From Streptomyces sp. GESEQ-4 (lineage in GTDB: Bacteria; Actinomycetota; Actinomycetes; Streptomycetales; Streptomycetaceae), in NCBI RefSeq assembly GCF_017948455.1, contig NZ_JAFFSU010000033.1:1-64000 (forward strand): a stretch of 64,000 nucleotides of DNA, read 5' to 3'. How positions within the stretch are numbered: position 1 is the stretch's first letter; the number at the start of each line of letters is the position of its first letter. The notes under the pieces are model-generated. The model worked only from the letters and a program-made list of their open reading frames with translations, was not told where the DNA came from and made no database searches. Below, one piece after another: positions 34,173 through 43,434 of this stretch. The translations under genes were made by a program, and so were the position numbers.

Positions 34173-34957
34173 AGACGCTCACCACCCCGGACGGCACCCA
34201 CATCGCCTACCGCGACCAGAGCCCGCCGCCCACCCCGCAGGCCCCCGACCCCGTACTCCTCCTGCACGGCCTCGCGGGTCACATGGGCGAGTGGGACGAC
34301 CTGGCGCGGCGGCTGCTGGACGAGGGCCGCCGGGTGGTGGCGTACGACGCCCGGGGCCATGGCGCGAGCACGCGCCGCCCGCCGACGATGAGCCGGGCGG
34401 CCTGCGTCGCGGACGCCGTGGCCCTGGTCGAGGAGCTGTCCCTCGCTCCCGTGACCCTGATCGGCCAGTCCCTGGGCGGACATACGGCCCTGCTGCTGGC
34501 CGCCGCGCACCCCGCCCTCGTGAAGTCCCTGATCCTCATCGAGGCGGGCCCGGGCGGCCCGAACCCGGACCTGCCCTCCCGTATCGCGGCCTGGGTGGAC
34601 AGCTGGCCGACGCCGTTCCGCTCGCCGGCCGCGGCCCAGGCGTTCTTCGGTCACGAGGCGTGGGCGGCGAACGTGGAGGAGCGGGAGGACGGCTGGTACC
34701 CGAGGGTCGACCGCGACACAATGATCGCGGCCGTGACGGAACCGGCCGCGCACGACTACTGGGACGACTGGACCAGGATCACCTGCCCGGCGCTCGTGAT
34801 CCGAGGAGCGGACGGCACGATGCCCGAGCGCGACCATAGGGACATGCGGGCCCGCCGCCCGACCCGTACGGCCCTCGAAGTGATCCCGGCCGCGGCTCAC
34901 GACGTACATCTGGACCAGCCGGAACGCCTGCACGCGGCCGTTCGTGCTTTTCTCTGA
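34169..34957 (+). CDS. Alpha/beta hydrolase
   Basis: This 262-aa protein starts at TTG 34169 (MKTLTTPDGTHIAYRD) behind GAGG, overlapping the stop of the Hsp20 remnant. The fold signature is complete: oxyanion HGLAGHMGEW near residue 34, nucleophile Ser101 in GQSLGG, a late acid near residue 222 (IRGADGT), and the terminal histidine in AHDVHLDQPE. Substrates of this esterase/lactonase-like group cannot be told from sequence. It shares the Hsp20 promoter and is followed 27 bp later by an inositol-monophosphatase gene. Confidence 0.9.
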   Translation: MKTLTTPDGTHIAYRDQSPPPTPQAPDPVLLLHGLAGHMGEWDDLARRLLDEGRRVVAYDARGHGASTRRPPTMSRAACVADAVALVEELSLAPVTLIGQSLGGHTALLLAAAHPALVKSLILIEAGPGGPNPDLPSRIAAWVDSWPTPFRSPAAAQAFFGHEAWAANVEEREDGWYPRVDRDTMIAAVTEPAAHDYWDDWTRITCPALVIRGADGTMPERDHRDMRARRPTRTALEVIPAAAHDVHLDQPERLHAAVRAFL

Positions 34958-34984
34958 AGAACTCTGAAGAACAGCGAGTGAACC

Positions 34985-35782
34985 GTGACCGTGACCGATG
35001 ACCTCGACCGTGCCCTGACCGTCGCGACCCGGCTGGCCGAGTGGGCGTCGGAGATGATCCGCCGGCCGCGTGGCGCGGCGGACGGTCCGGTGCGGGAGAA
35101 GGCGAGCCCCGCCGACATCGTCACGGACACGGACGAGGAGATCGAGACGTACGTACGGTCGCTGCTGCGCGCGAAGTTCCCCTCCTACGGCATCGAGGGC
35201 GAGGAACACGGCGTCCACGAGGGCGCGGCCGACGCCCCGCACTGGGTGATCGACCCGGTCGACGGTACGACGAACTACGCGCACGGCATCGGCTGGTGCT
35301 CCTTCTCCCTGGGCCTGGCCGCCCCCGACGGCAGCCCCCTCCTGGGCGTCGTGGCCGACCCGTGGCGCCGCGAGATCTTCACGGCGGCCCGCGGCAGAGG
35401 CGCCCACCTGAACGGCGCCCCCACCCACGCCGCCGACCACACCACCCTCACCGGCCATGTCTTCCTCACCGAATGGGCCGCCCACGCGCACTGGCCCGGC
35501 ATGGACGCCCTCCTCGCCGAACTCGCCGCCCGCCACTGCACGGTCCGCGTCATGGGCTCCACCGCTCTCTCCCTGGCCCAGGTCGCCGCGGGCCGCGCCT
35601 CCGCCACCGCGATCGGCGAGTTCCACCCCGTGGACAGCCTCCCGGCCCTCCTCATCGCCACGGAGGCGGGCGCGGTGGCGCTGCCGCAACTCCCGGCCTA
35701 CGACGAGCCGTTGCTGCTGACGGCACCCGGGGTGGCGGGGGAGGCGGCGGAGTTGTGGCGGGCGACCGTACGGCCCGCCTGA
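34985..35782 (+). CDS. Inositol monophosphatase family protein
   Basis: This 265-aa magnesium-dependent phosphatase carries both signature motifs: DPVDGTTNY at residues 90-98 and the metal-ligand glutamate in IEGEEHG near residue 73. The second family motif is recognisable as FHPVDSLPALLIATEAGA near the C-terminus, where the usual WDxAAG is altered to PVDSLPALL. The substrate could be inositol-1-phosphate, histidinol phosphate, fructose-1,6-bisphosphate or PAP. GTG 34985 starts just after the hydrolase, so the two are probably co-transcribed. Confidence 0.88.
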   Translation: MTVTDDLDRALTVATRLAEWASEMIRRPRGAADGPVREKASPADIVTDTDEEIETYVRSLLRAKFPSYGIEGEEHGVHEGAADAPHWVIDPVDGTTNYAHGIGWCSFSLGLAAPDGSPLLGVVADPWRREIFTAARGRGAHLNGAPTHAADHTTLTGHVFLTEWAAHAHWPGMDALLAELAARHCTVRVMGSTALSLAQVAAGRASATAIGEFHPVDSLPALLIATEAGAVALPQLPAYDEPLLLTAPGVAGEAAELWRATVRPA

Positions 35783-35998
35783 GTGATCCGCACAAAAACC
35801 CGCGCGCAAAGAATCTCGCCCCCGCGGCAACCCATCTCCCTCCGGCGGCAACACAAGGGCGGAAGCGGTCCAAGAGGCAGCTGATGCGGCAGGAGCGGCA
35901 CAGGAGCGGCATCCCATGCGGCAGAGGGCAACGCACGGCTGTCTTGGCGGGCCGCTTCCGCCCTCCCACATTCCGAATCCCCGAACGAGAGCGACGAC

Positions 35999-37417
35999 GT
36001 GAGCGAGAGAGCAGCTGTGCGCAGACCACGGCGCAGGAAGACGAGCCGCCGCAGGGGACTGCTGATCGGCGGCCTGGTCGTGGCGCTCGGCGCGGGCGCG
36101 GTCACCGGCGGTGTACTGATGACGGCGTCGGCGTCGGGCCCGGGCGCCGGCACGTATCACCTGGTGAACGCCGCCGACAGCACCTGCGTGACCGTACCGT
36201 CGACCGCGGCCGGAACCCGGCTGGCGACGGCCGCGTGCGCGAACACCGGCTCCGCCCTGACCGCCCAGACCTGGCAACTGGCCGACGGCGACGGCGGATT
36301 CACCGTCAAGTCCGCGGACGGCGCGCTGTGCGCCGGGGTGAAGGGCGCGTCGACGTCGGCGGGGAAGGCCGTACAACTGCAGGCGTGTGACGGCAGTTCC
36401 GCACAGGTGTGGAAGCCGGCGGCGGTCGGGAACGCGTACCACCTGGTCAACGCGAAGAGCGCCAAGTGCCTCAATGTGAAGGCCGGGCTGCTCCAGCAGA
36501 ACTCGTGTGACAAGGCGACCACGAAGAGCTGGACGCTGGTGGGGAAGGGGGACGCGACGCCGACGAAGCCCGCGACGCCTCCGGCCTCCGCCACCAAGTC
36601 GCCCTCCCCGTCGCCGTCCGTCTCGGCTTCGGCCTCCGCGACCAAGTCGCCCTCGGCCAAACCCTCCACGTCCGCCCCCGCGACCAAGACCCCCACCGCC
36701 GCCCCGCCCGCCACCGGCGGCACCACCACCCTGGGCGCCTGGCCGACCCCCACCGGCAAGAAGGCGGTGCCGGCGACGATCGCGGTCTCCGGTACGTACG
36801 ACGGTGGCCTCGCCCGCTTCTACGGCTCCGGCGGCCTGGGCGGCGACAGCCAGTCCGAGGGCCAGGACCCGCTCTTCGAACTCGCCGACGGCGCGGTCCT
36901 GAAGAACGTCGTCCTCGGCTCCCCGGCCGCCGACGGCGTTCACTGCCTGGGCAGTTGCACGCTGCAGAACGTGTGGTGGGAGGACGTCGGCGAGGACGCG
37001 GCCAGCTTCAAGGGCAAGTCGGCGTCGGCGAAGTACGTCGTCGACGGTGGCGGTGCGCGCAAGGCGGACGACAAGGTCCTCCAGTTCAACGGCGCCGGCA
37101 CCCTCACCATCAAGAACTTCCAGGTCGAGCACTTCGGCAAGCTGGTCCGCTCCTGCGGCAACTGCTCCACCCAGTACCAGCGCCACATCGTCCTCAGCAA
37201 CGTCAAGGCGACCGCACCCGGCAACGTCCTCGTCGGCGTCAACGCCAACTTCGGCGACACCGCGACCCTGTCGGGCGTGATGGTCGTCGGCGGCAAGGAC
37301 ATCACCCTCTGCGAGCGCTTCAAGGGCAACGACTCCGGTGACGAGCCGACGTCGTTGGGGTCGGGCGCGGACGGTACGCACTGCAAGTACAGCGAGTCGG
37401 CCGTCGCGTACAAGTGA
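35999..37417 (+). CDS. Secreted CBM13 (ricin-type)-pectate lyase family 3 protein
   Basis: This 472-aa extracellular enzyme cleaves polygalacturonate. An Arg-rich start and a membrane/signal helix (about residues 19-42) lead to a ricin-type trefoil of about 130 residues (QxW-like repeats at AQTWQLADG and AQVWKPAA). A Ser/Thr/Pro/Lys-rich linker (190-238) and a PL3 beta-helix domain (245-472) follow, with VVDGGGARKADDKVLQFNG and CxxC-rich turns (SCGNCSTQ). The start is GTG 35999. A 216-bp gap with no gene lies upstream and contains the promoter. It fits the plant-polysaccharide theme of the neighbourhood (GH27, alginate lyase family). Confidence 0.92.
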   Translation: MSERAAVRRPRRRKTSRRRGLLIGGLVVALGAGAVTGGVLMTASASGPGAGTYHLVNAADSTCVTVPSTAAGTRLATAACANTGSALTAQTWQLADGDGGFTVKSADGALCAGVKGASTSAGKAVQLQACDGSSAQVWKPAAVGNAYHLVNAKSAKCLNVKAGLLQQNSCDKATTKSWTLVGKGDATPTKPATPPASATKSPSPSPSVSASASATKSPSAKPSTSAPATKTPTAAPPATGGTTTLGAWPTPTGKKAVPATIAVSGTYDGGLARFYGSGGLGGDSQSEGQDPLFELADGAVLKNVVLGSPAADGVHCLGSCTLQNVWWEDVGEDAASFKGKSASAKYVVDGGGARKADDKVLQFNGAGTLTIKNFQVEHFGKLVRSCGNCSTQYQRHIVLSNVKATAPGNVLVGVNANFGDTATLSGVMVVGGKDITLCERFKGNDSGDEPTSLGSGADGTHCKYSESAVAYK

Positions 37418-37531
37418 TCCGGTGACGCGCCGACGTGCGTGATGACTCGCCCCGGCCTGAAACCTCTCATAACGTGGTGACTGGGCCCGACCGCGCCTGA
37501 TCGTGCAGAGTTAGTACAACGGGGGCTAGAG

Positions 37532-39247
37532 ATGCTTAATGTCGGTTTAGAGATGCTTAAAGTCAGTATTGTGGTGCCCGTCTACAACGCGGGCGCCTAC
37601 ATCGAGCGCTGCGCCCCCTCCCTCCTGGGCCAGAGCATCGGACCGGACGCGTACGAGATCATCTACGTCGACGACGGCTCGACCGACGACTCGGCCGAGC
37701 GCCTCGAACGCCTGGCCGCGGCCTGGCCCCACGTCCGCGTGGTCCACCAGGAGAACTCCGGCTGGCCCGGCAGACCCCGCAACGTCGGTGTCCGTCTCGC
37801 GCGAGGGGAGTACGTCCAGTTCGTCGACCAGGACGACGAGCTGACCCCCGAGGCGCTCGAACGCCTCTACCGGCTCGCGGCCCGCAACGGTTCCGACATC
37901 GTCCTCGGCAAGGTCATCGGCACCATGCAGGGCCCGAGCAGTGTCTTCAAACGCACCGTCGAGCGGTGCACCGCCGCCGACGCCCCGCTCTTCGAGAGCC
38001 TGACCCCGCACAAGATGTTCCGGCGCCAATTCCTGCTCGACCACGGCATCGAGTTCCCCGAGGGCCGGGTCCGCCTGGAGGACCAGGTCTTCATGGCCCG
38101 GGCCTACGTCCGCGCCAAGACGGTCTCCATCCTCGGCGACCACCCGTGCTATGTCTGGAACCGCCGCGACGACGGAGCCAACACCAGCGCCGGCGCCACC
38201 ACCCCCGAGATCTACTACGGCCACCTCCGCTCCGTGGTGGAAGCCATCAGGGAGGGCACGGAACCGGGCCCGCTCCAGGACCATCTGCTCCGCCGCTCCT
38301 ACCGGGTGGAACTCCTCCGCCCGGTGAGCGAGCCCCGCGCCCTGCAACGCACCGGAAAGGCCCTCGAGCGGTACTTCAACGTCGTACGCCGTATGGCTCT
38401 CGACTGCTACCCGCCGGGCGTCCGGCAGGGACTCCCGGCGATCACCCGCCTGCGGGCGACCCTGCTGGAGGAGGGCCTGCTGGACTCCCTGGTCGAACTG
38501 GCCCGCCGCGTCCAGGAGATCAGACCCCGCATCACCGTCGACGCCGTCCGCCGTGACGGGGACCGCCTCCTCGTCACGACGACGATCGGCATGTTCCGCC
38601 CCGACGGCGAACCCCTCACCCTCGTGGAACGCTACGGCCGCCTGCTCCTGGACCCCGACCTCCTGCACGGCATCAAGGGCGCCGAGGACTGGGAGGTGCC
38701 GGACCCCCTCGCCTACGCCTACGGGGAACTGCGCCTGCACGACACGTCCCGCAACCTCACGTGGTACCCGGACGCCGACCTGGCCCCCCGCACCGAACCG
38801 CTGGGCGGCGGCCGGCACCGGGTGGTCGTCTCGGGCACGACCGCCCTGGAGCCCTTGACGCTGACCGGCGGCCGACCCCTGCCTCCTGGCACCCACAACG
38901 TCTGGGCCTACGCCCAACTCCTCGGCGTGGGCCGCCACATGCGCGTGACGGCCCCGCCCCCCGAGGCGGGAACCGACCCGCGCCTCCCCACGATGACCGT
39001 GGGCACCCCGTCCCGCCTGGTCATCCCCAACTGGACGCCCCGGGAGTCCCAACTCCGCCTGTCTGTCGGCCGGCCGGGCAAGAGCACCGTCGCCCACCGC
39101 GCCCTCCTGCGGACCACCACGTCCCCCGCCCTCCGCCGCAGGGCCCGCACGCTCCTCCACCGCCTCCCGCCGCCCGTCGGCCACCACGTCACGACACTCG
39201 TCCGCAGAGCCGATCCCTGGACGCGACCACCCGGCGACGGACGGTGA
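37532..39247 (+). CDS. Glycosyltransferase family 2 protein
   Basis: This 571-aa protein begins with a GT-A domain: VSIVVPVYNAGAYIERC, YVDDGSTDDSAERL, NSGWPGRPRNVGV and the DxD-like VDQDDELTPEA. The C-terminal 300 residues form a beta-rich region similar to that of actinobacterial GT2 enzymes acting on teichoic-acid-like polymers. No membrane helix is evident. Two ATG codons, 37532 and 37553, lie at equivalent positions in a 21-bp tandem duplication (GAGATGCTTAA), so the first seven residues may be an added extension. It stands alone, without a polymer biosynthesis cluster. Confidence 0.88.
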   Translation: MLNVGLEMLKVSIVVPVYNAGAYIERCAPSLLGQSIGPDAYEIIYVDDGSTDDSAERLERLAAAWPHVRVVHQENSGWPGRPRNVGVRLARGEYVQFVDQDDELTPEALERLYRLAARNGSDIVLGKVIGTMQGPSSVFKRTVERCTAADAPLFESLTPHKMFRRQFLLDHGIEFPEGRVRLEDQVFMARAYVRAKTVSILGDHPCYVWNRRDDGANTSAGATTPEIYYGHLRSVVEAIREGTEPGPLQDHLLRRSYRVELLRPVSEPRALQRTGKALERYFNVVRRMALDCYPPGVRQGLPAITRLRATLLEEGLLDSLVELARRVQEIRPRITVDAVRRDGDRLLVTTTIGMFRPDGEPLTLVERYGRLLLDPDLLHGIKGAEDWEVPDPLAYAYGELRLHDTSRNLTWYPDADLAPRTEPLGGGRHRVVVSGTTALEPLTLTGGRPLPPGTHNVWAYAQLLGVGRHMRVTAPPPEAGTDPRLPTMTVGTPSRLVIPNWTPRESQLRLSVGRPGKSTVAHRALLRTTTSPALRRRARTLLHRLPPPVGHHVTTLVRRADPWTRPPGDGR

Positions 39248-39275
39248 CGGACGCTGAGGCCGCCCGACGAGACGT

Positions 39276-39740
39276 TCAAGGCCTCTCGCCGGTCGTCCCG
39301 GCGCCGCGATGGAGCCACCAACGGCGCACGACGCCGCCGGTGTGAACCAGCACCATCCCGACGGCCAGCACGCCGGCGACCAGCAAGTCGCCTTCACCGC
39401 CCCGCTGTTTGTCGAGGACTCCCGCGTAGACGAAGAGAGCCATGTGGGCGTCGAAGACCACGACGTAGACCCATTCGCGGGCTCTGGGCCGGCCGGTCCC
39501 ATGGATCTTCGGCGGCGGAAGGCCCCGCCGCTCCCGGACGTCGGCGACGACCATCACCGTGAACAGGCTCAGGAAGATCACGGCGACCCAGACAGCCACC
39601 AAGCGCACCACAAGATCACCGTAGGTCACCGCCACAACCGCCGAACCCACACCGGCCGCGCCCGCCCCCACCCGCATCCCGATCTCGCTGAGCAACAACA
39701 TCGCTACCCACCCCGTCACCAGTGACCTGCCGAAGCTCAA
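39276..39740 (-). CDS. Membrane protein of unknown function
   Basis: This 154-aa protein has four hydrophobic segments (about residues 9-38, 46-68, 92-108 and 116-134). The only in-frame initiator at the far end is TTG 39740; GTG 39719 is an alternative. A short basic loop, VRERRGLPPPKIHGTGRPRA, lies between segments 2 and 3. No family is recognised. It is convergent with the glycosyltransferase gene. Confidence 0.62.
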   Translation of the reverse strand: MSFGRSLVTGWVAMLLLSEIGMRVGAGAAGVGSAVVAVTYGDLVVRLVAVWVAVIFLSLFTVMVVADVRERRGLPPPKIHGTGRPRAREWVYVVVFDAHMALFVYAGVLDKQRGGEGDLLVAGVLAVGMVLVHTGGVVRRWWLHRGAGTTGERP

Positions 39741-39794
39741 GTCATGGATACCGGCTGGGTCCGGGGACCCGTCCCGAAGGCAGCCTGAAAGACC

Positions 39795-41654
39795 TCACCC
39801 GTGCGCTACGGCCACCCCGCGCCCGGCGAGTTCGTCGACAACGGCGTCGTACACCCCTCTCCTCCTGTGCAGTCGTCCCGGCATCGTGAGCCGCTCCAGG
39901 GCCGGCAGTTCGAGCAGTGTCTCGAAGTTCTCCTGGGCGGAGACGGTGTTGAAGCTGAGGTGGGTGAGGGCGGGGAGGGTGGTCAGGGCGCTCAAGTCCT
40001 GAAGGGCGTTCAGGGAGTTGAGGTGGAGCGTGCGGATGCCGTCATGGCCGGTGAGGGGGGACAGGTCCTTCCAGTCCAGGAAGGCGAGGGAGAGCGTGCC
40101 GGGCGTGCCGACGGGGAGTTCCTCGACGTCGACGCACCGGTGGACCGTCAGCTCACGCAGATCGGGGCACTGCTCCAGGGCGCGGAGGGACCTCAGTCCG
40201 TCCACTCCGTAGAGCGCCACCTCGACCAGCGGCGTCCCGGCCACGGGGTCGATGTTCTCCAACCTGCCGCTGATCACCTCGAGTTTCCTCAGTGAGGGGA
40301 GATTGCCGAGGCCGCCGAGGCCGGTCATGGCCCGGCAGTTGAACTCCAGCTCCCGCAGGGCGGGCAGGCCGGTGAGGCGGCCCGGTGTCCGCAGGTTGTC
40401 GCACACCCCGACCGTCAACTTGGCCAACTGGCCGTGCTCTCCCAGTGTTTCGAGGTCGGTCAGTCCCGGGCAGTGCCATATGTCCAGCCGCCGCAGTCCC
40501 GGGACGGCGTCGAAGGGTGAGAGATCCCGGAGCTGCTCAAGGCCGTGCAGCTTCAGATGGCTGAGCGACGGAAGGGAGCTCAGCTCGGCGTAGTCCTCCA
40601 GCGCGGGGCAGACGGAGACACGGAACGTCGTCAGGGTGCGCAGCGTTCCGACGCCGCGCACGGACGTCAGCCCCTCGCACTCCTTGATCGCCAGCTCGGT
40701 CAGACCGGCCAGCGGCGACAGCCCGACCAGGTCCCGCAGTTCGGGGCACTTCGCGAGGGTGAGCCGGGTCAGCCGGGGGTGGGCCCCGAGGCCGTCCAGG
40801 GTGCTGAGGCGGGAGCAGTTGTCGAGGACCAGGTCGGTCAGTGCCGTCAGGGCGTCGATGCCTGCCAGGCCGCGCAGTTGGGCGCAGTCCCGCAGATCCA
40901 GGTGGGTGAGGGCGGGGAGATCCCGTACGCCCGCCAGGTCGCGGATGCCCGTATGGCCCAGGTCGAGACGGGTGAGCCGTGGCAGCCCGGACAGCTGCCG
41001 TGCGTCCTTGAAGGCACGGCACGCGCGCAGCGACAGGCTCTCCAGCACGGGAAACGCCGGGCCGAAGCCGTCGGCAAGGGCGGACAGCCGGGACACCTTG
41101 GTCACGCTCAGGTCCAGCTCTCGCAGCCGCCCGAGCGTCAGCAGCGGCGCGAAGTCCGTCACGCCCCGGCACCGGTGCAGGTTGAGCCGGACCAGCTCGG
41201 TGAGCCGGCCGAGCGGCGTCAGATCCTCGATGCCCGAGCAGCCGTTCAGATCGAGCTCGGTCAGCCCGCTCAGCGCGCCGACCTCGGTGAGGTCCGTGAT
41301 CTCCTTGCAGCGGAAGAGGTGGAGCGTACGCAGCATGGTCAGATGCCGCAGCCCCACCAGCGAACCGCGGCGCTGCAACCGCAGTTCGGTCCGTCCTTCG
41401 CGGCGGAACGCGGGCGCGAGCAGGGCGGCACAGAACGCGTCCGGATCGGCCGCCCCCTCCCACAGCCGCAGCAGCAACTCGGAGGACAGGTCCGCCGTAG
41501 GGGCATACCGGACGGCGAGTTCGAGCGACTCCCCGTCGTCGGCGACGAGGACGAGTTCCCGTACCGCCTTACGCGCCTGAACCGGAGTGGCCGTCTCCAC
41601 GCCCGCGCGTAACTCGGCCAGCCGACCTGCGGTGTTGCCCTTGCCTGAAGTCAT
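39795..41654 (-). CDS. Free-standing leucine-rich-repeat protein
   Basis: This 619-aa protein consists of a helical N-terminal cap (residues 1-95) followed by about 20 leucine-rich repeats of 22-24 residues with the consensus LxxLxxLDLxxCxxLxDLxxL, running to the C-terminus. The repeats resemble those appended to actinobacterial NACHT/STAND proteins, but no NTPase, TIR or enzyme domain is present. No signal peptide or ribosome binding site is seen; TAGCGT lies close to ATG 41654, so the transcript may be leaderless. The likely role is protein recognition. It is divergent from the DUF4037 gene and near the CHAT operon. Confidence 0.88.
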   Translation of the reverse strand: MTSGKGNTAGRLAELRAGVETATPVQARKAVRELVLVADDGESLELAVRYAPTADLSSELLLRLWEGAADPDAFCAALLAPAFRREGRTELRLQRRGSLVGLRHLTMLRTLHLFRCKEITDLTEVGALSGLTELDLNGCSGIEDLTPLGRLTELVRLNLHRCRGVTDFAPLLTLGRLRELDLSVTKVSRLSALADGFGPAFPVLESLSLRACRAFKDARQLSGLPRLTRLDLGHTGIRDLAGVRDLPALTHLDLRDCAQLRGLAGIDALTALTDLVLDNCSRLSTLDGLGAHPRLTRLTLAKCPELRDLVGLSPLAGLTELAIKECEGLTSVRGVGTLRTLTTFRVSVCPALEDYAELSSLPSLSHLKLHGLEQLRDLSPFDAVPGLRRLDIWHCPGLTDLETLGEHGQLAKLTVGVCDNLRTPGRLTGLPALRELEFNCRAMTGLGGLGNLPSLRKLEVISGRLENIDPVAGTPLVEVALYGVDGLRSLRALEQCPDLRELTVHRCVDVEELPVGTPGTLSLAFLDWKDLSPLTGHDGIRTLHLNSLNALQDLSALTTLPALTHLSFNTVSAQENFETLLELPALERLTMPGRLHRRRGVYDAVVDELAGRGVAVAHG

Positions 41655-41782
41655 GAAGGAACGCTAGCGGACGGGTCTGACAACGCAGCTGCGAGCAAGG
41701 CGACTTGATGCGGTACGACGCTCGCGCGGCGGAGGTGAAACTTTTCTGCACGATCATGTCCGGACGGGGAAGGTGCACCGGC

Positions 41783-42889
41783 ATGAGCTTCACGAATATG
41801 CCACCTTTCATACCGGGCCTTGAACTCTCCCGTCGCTTCTATACAGATGCCGTACGCCCCCTCCTTGAGGAAGCCGCCCCCGGAATCCCGCACTCCGCGG
41901 CCCGTATCGGAAGCGGATCGGAAGTTCTCGGCTTCGACACCCCCCGCTCGGCGGACCACGAATGGGGCCCACGGCTGCAGCTGTTCCTCCGCAGAAGCGA
42001 CGTCTCCCGGCACGGCGGCCGGATCAGACACGTACTGACCGAACACCTTCCGAAGACCTTCGCGGGCTACCCCACCCACTTCGCCCCCACCGGCGATGGT
42101 GACACCCGCGTCATGCGGGACACCGACGGGCCGGTCCACCACCGCATCGAGGTCACCCATCGCGCCGCCTGGTTCACCGACGAACTCGGCTTCGACCCCT
42201 GGCAGGGCGTCACCCCCGCGGACTGGCTGGCCACCCCCACCCAGCTCCTCGCCGAGGTCACCGGCGGCGCCGTCTTCCACGACGGCCTGCATGAACTCGG
42301 CCCCTTACGGCACACCCTCCGCTGGTACCCGCACGACGTCTGGCTCCATGTCCTGGCCTGCCAATGGCAGCGCGTCTCCCAGGAAGAGGCATTCGTCGGC
42401 CGCTGCGGCGAGGTCGGCGACGAACTCGGTTCCGCCGTCGTCGCCGCCCGCCTCGTCCGTGACCTGATGCGGCTGTGCCTCCTCATGGACCGCCGCTACC
42501 CGCCGTACGCCAAATGGCTCGGCAGCGCCTTCGCCCGCACCCACGCGGCCCCCCGCCTCACCCCGGTCCTGACCGCCGCCCTCGCGGCCACGGACTGGCA
42601 CACCCGCGAACGGCACCTCGGGCAGGCCTACGAGATCGTCGCCGGCATCCACAACCAGCTGGACCTCACCCACCGCATAGACCCGACCACCCGCCCGTAC
42701 CACTCCCGCCCCTTCCAGGTCCTGCGTGCCGAACGCTTCGCCCGCGCCCTGAGCTCCCGCATCACCGACCCCACCCTCCGGGACCTGCCGGCCGTCGGCT
42801 CGGCGGACCAGTTCATGGACAGCACGGACGTCCTGACGCGACCGGAACTGACGCGAGCGGTGAGCGACGTGATGAGGAAGCCGCGGTGA
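41783..42889 (+). CDS. DUF4037 nucleotidyltransferase-like protein
   Basis: This 368-aa protein begins MSFTNMPPFIPGLELSRRFY. The DUF4037 region follows, with the nucleotidyltransferase-like pattern GSGSEVLGFDTPRSADHEWG (about residues 40-60) and PRLQLFL. The Gly-Ser and Asp residues could form an NTase active site. The C-terminal half is helical, like substrate-binding domains of minimal nucleotidyltransferases. ATG 41783 is chosen because upstream codons overlap the divergent LRR promoter. Members of this family are widespread in actinobacteria without assigned substrate. Confidence 0.85.
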   Translation: MSFTNMPPFIPGLELSRRFYTDAVRPLLEEAAPGIPHSAARIGSGSEVLGFDTPRSADHEWGPRLQLFLRRSDVSRHGGRIRHVLTEHLPKTFAGYPTHFAPTGDGDTRVMRDTDGPVHHRIEVTHRAAWFTDELGFDPWQGVTPADWLATPTQLLAEVTGGAVFHDGLHELGPLRHTLRWYPHDVWLHVLACQWQRVSQEEAFVGRCGEVGDELGSAVVAARLVRDLMRLCLLMDRRYPPYAKWLGSAFARTHAAPRLTPVLTAALAATDWHTRERHLGQAYEIVAGIHNQLDLTHRIDPTTRPYHSRPFQVLRAERFARALSSRITDPTLRDLPAVGSADQFMDSTDVLTRPELTRAVSDVMRKPR

Positions 42890-42980
42890 GGGGTGATCAG
42901 ACGTGCACCTGGGGGCCGATGTAGCCGGTTCGGGCGTGTCCCGCGCCCCGGATGGCAGCTCCGAAGAGCGCCGTGGGAGA

Positions 42981-43000
42981 TATCGGATTAGCCTCCGATA
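42981..43000. promoter_or_regulatory. Inverted repeat upstream of the small secreted protein gene
   Basis: TATCGGA and TCCGATA are separated by six bases, 53 bp before ATG 43053. It could be an operator or a terminator of the DUF4037 gene. Confidence 0.45.
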
Positions 43001-43052
43001 CGAGCGCAAAGTGGATCTTTTGTTGGTGCGCTCTACTCACGAAGGAGGAGAC

Positions 43053-43307
43053 ATGCGCAAGCTTCAGAAGGCCGCTGTTGCGGCCGCCATGGTTGGGACG
43101 TTCAGCTGCATAGCCACCGGCACCGCGACCGCCCAGAGCGCGCCCGTCATGTACGGCGGCGGAGGCTGCAAGTCTCACGACTTGAACGTCGGCCTCCTTG
43201 GCCAGGTCGGCCTCCTCAACGGCCTCCTGGGCAACGCGATCAACGGCGAAGGCAACGCGGGCGGGCAACACCAGCACGTCGGCTCCAGCTGCGGCCACGG
43301 CCACTAG
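43053..43307 (+). CDS. Small secreted protein
   Basis: This 84-aa protein has a very strong ribosome binding site (GAAGGAGGAG) and a clear signal peptide (MRKLQKAAVAAAMVGTFSC..., cleavage near ATA-QS, about residue 28). The mature part is small and glycine/histidine-rich, with two cysteines (Cys39 and Cys80), a hydrophobic LNVGLLGQVGLLNGLLGNAI segment and an HQH...CGHGH end. The style recalls chaplins and other surface-active streptomycete peptides but the chaplin motif is not present. The His-rich tail could bind metal. Function unknown. Confidence 0.82.
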   Translation: MRKLQKAAVAAAMVGTFSCIATGTATAQSAPVMYGGGGCKSHDLNVGLLGQVGLLNGLLGNAINGEGNAGGQHQHVGSSCGHGH

Positions 43308-43349
43308 CGGAGATCCGAAACTGGCAGCTCACCGCAACGGGTCTCGGCA

Positions 43350-43368
43350 CCCGGGCCACAAGCCCGGG
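43350..43368. terminator. Short GC hairpin after the small secreted protein gene
   Basis: CCCGGGC and GCCCGGG flank a CACAA loop about 40 bp after the stop, between convergent genes. Confidence 0.6.
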
Positions 43369-43434
43369 GCCGGGGCCCTGCTTGTGTCTCCGGCTTGTGT
43401 CTCCGACTTGGGCCGTGATGCTTGCGGCTACGGA

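Noticed and set aside
34115..37381. 1088-codon minus-strand frame spanning four plus-strand genes
   Set aside because: It crosses several well-supported genes on the other strand and shows no domain.
37547..39502. 651-codon minus-strand frame opposite the glycosyltransferase
   Set aside because: The plus strand carries all GT2 motifs; this is a shadow.
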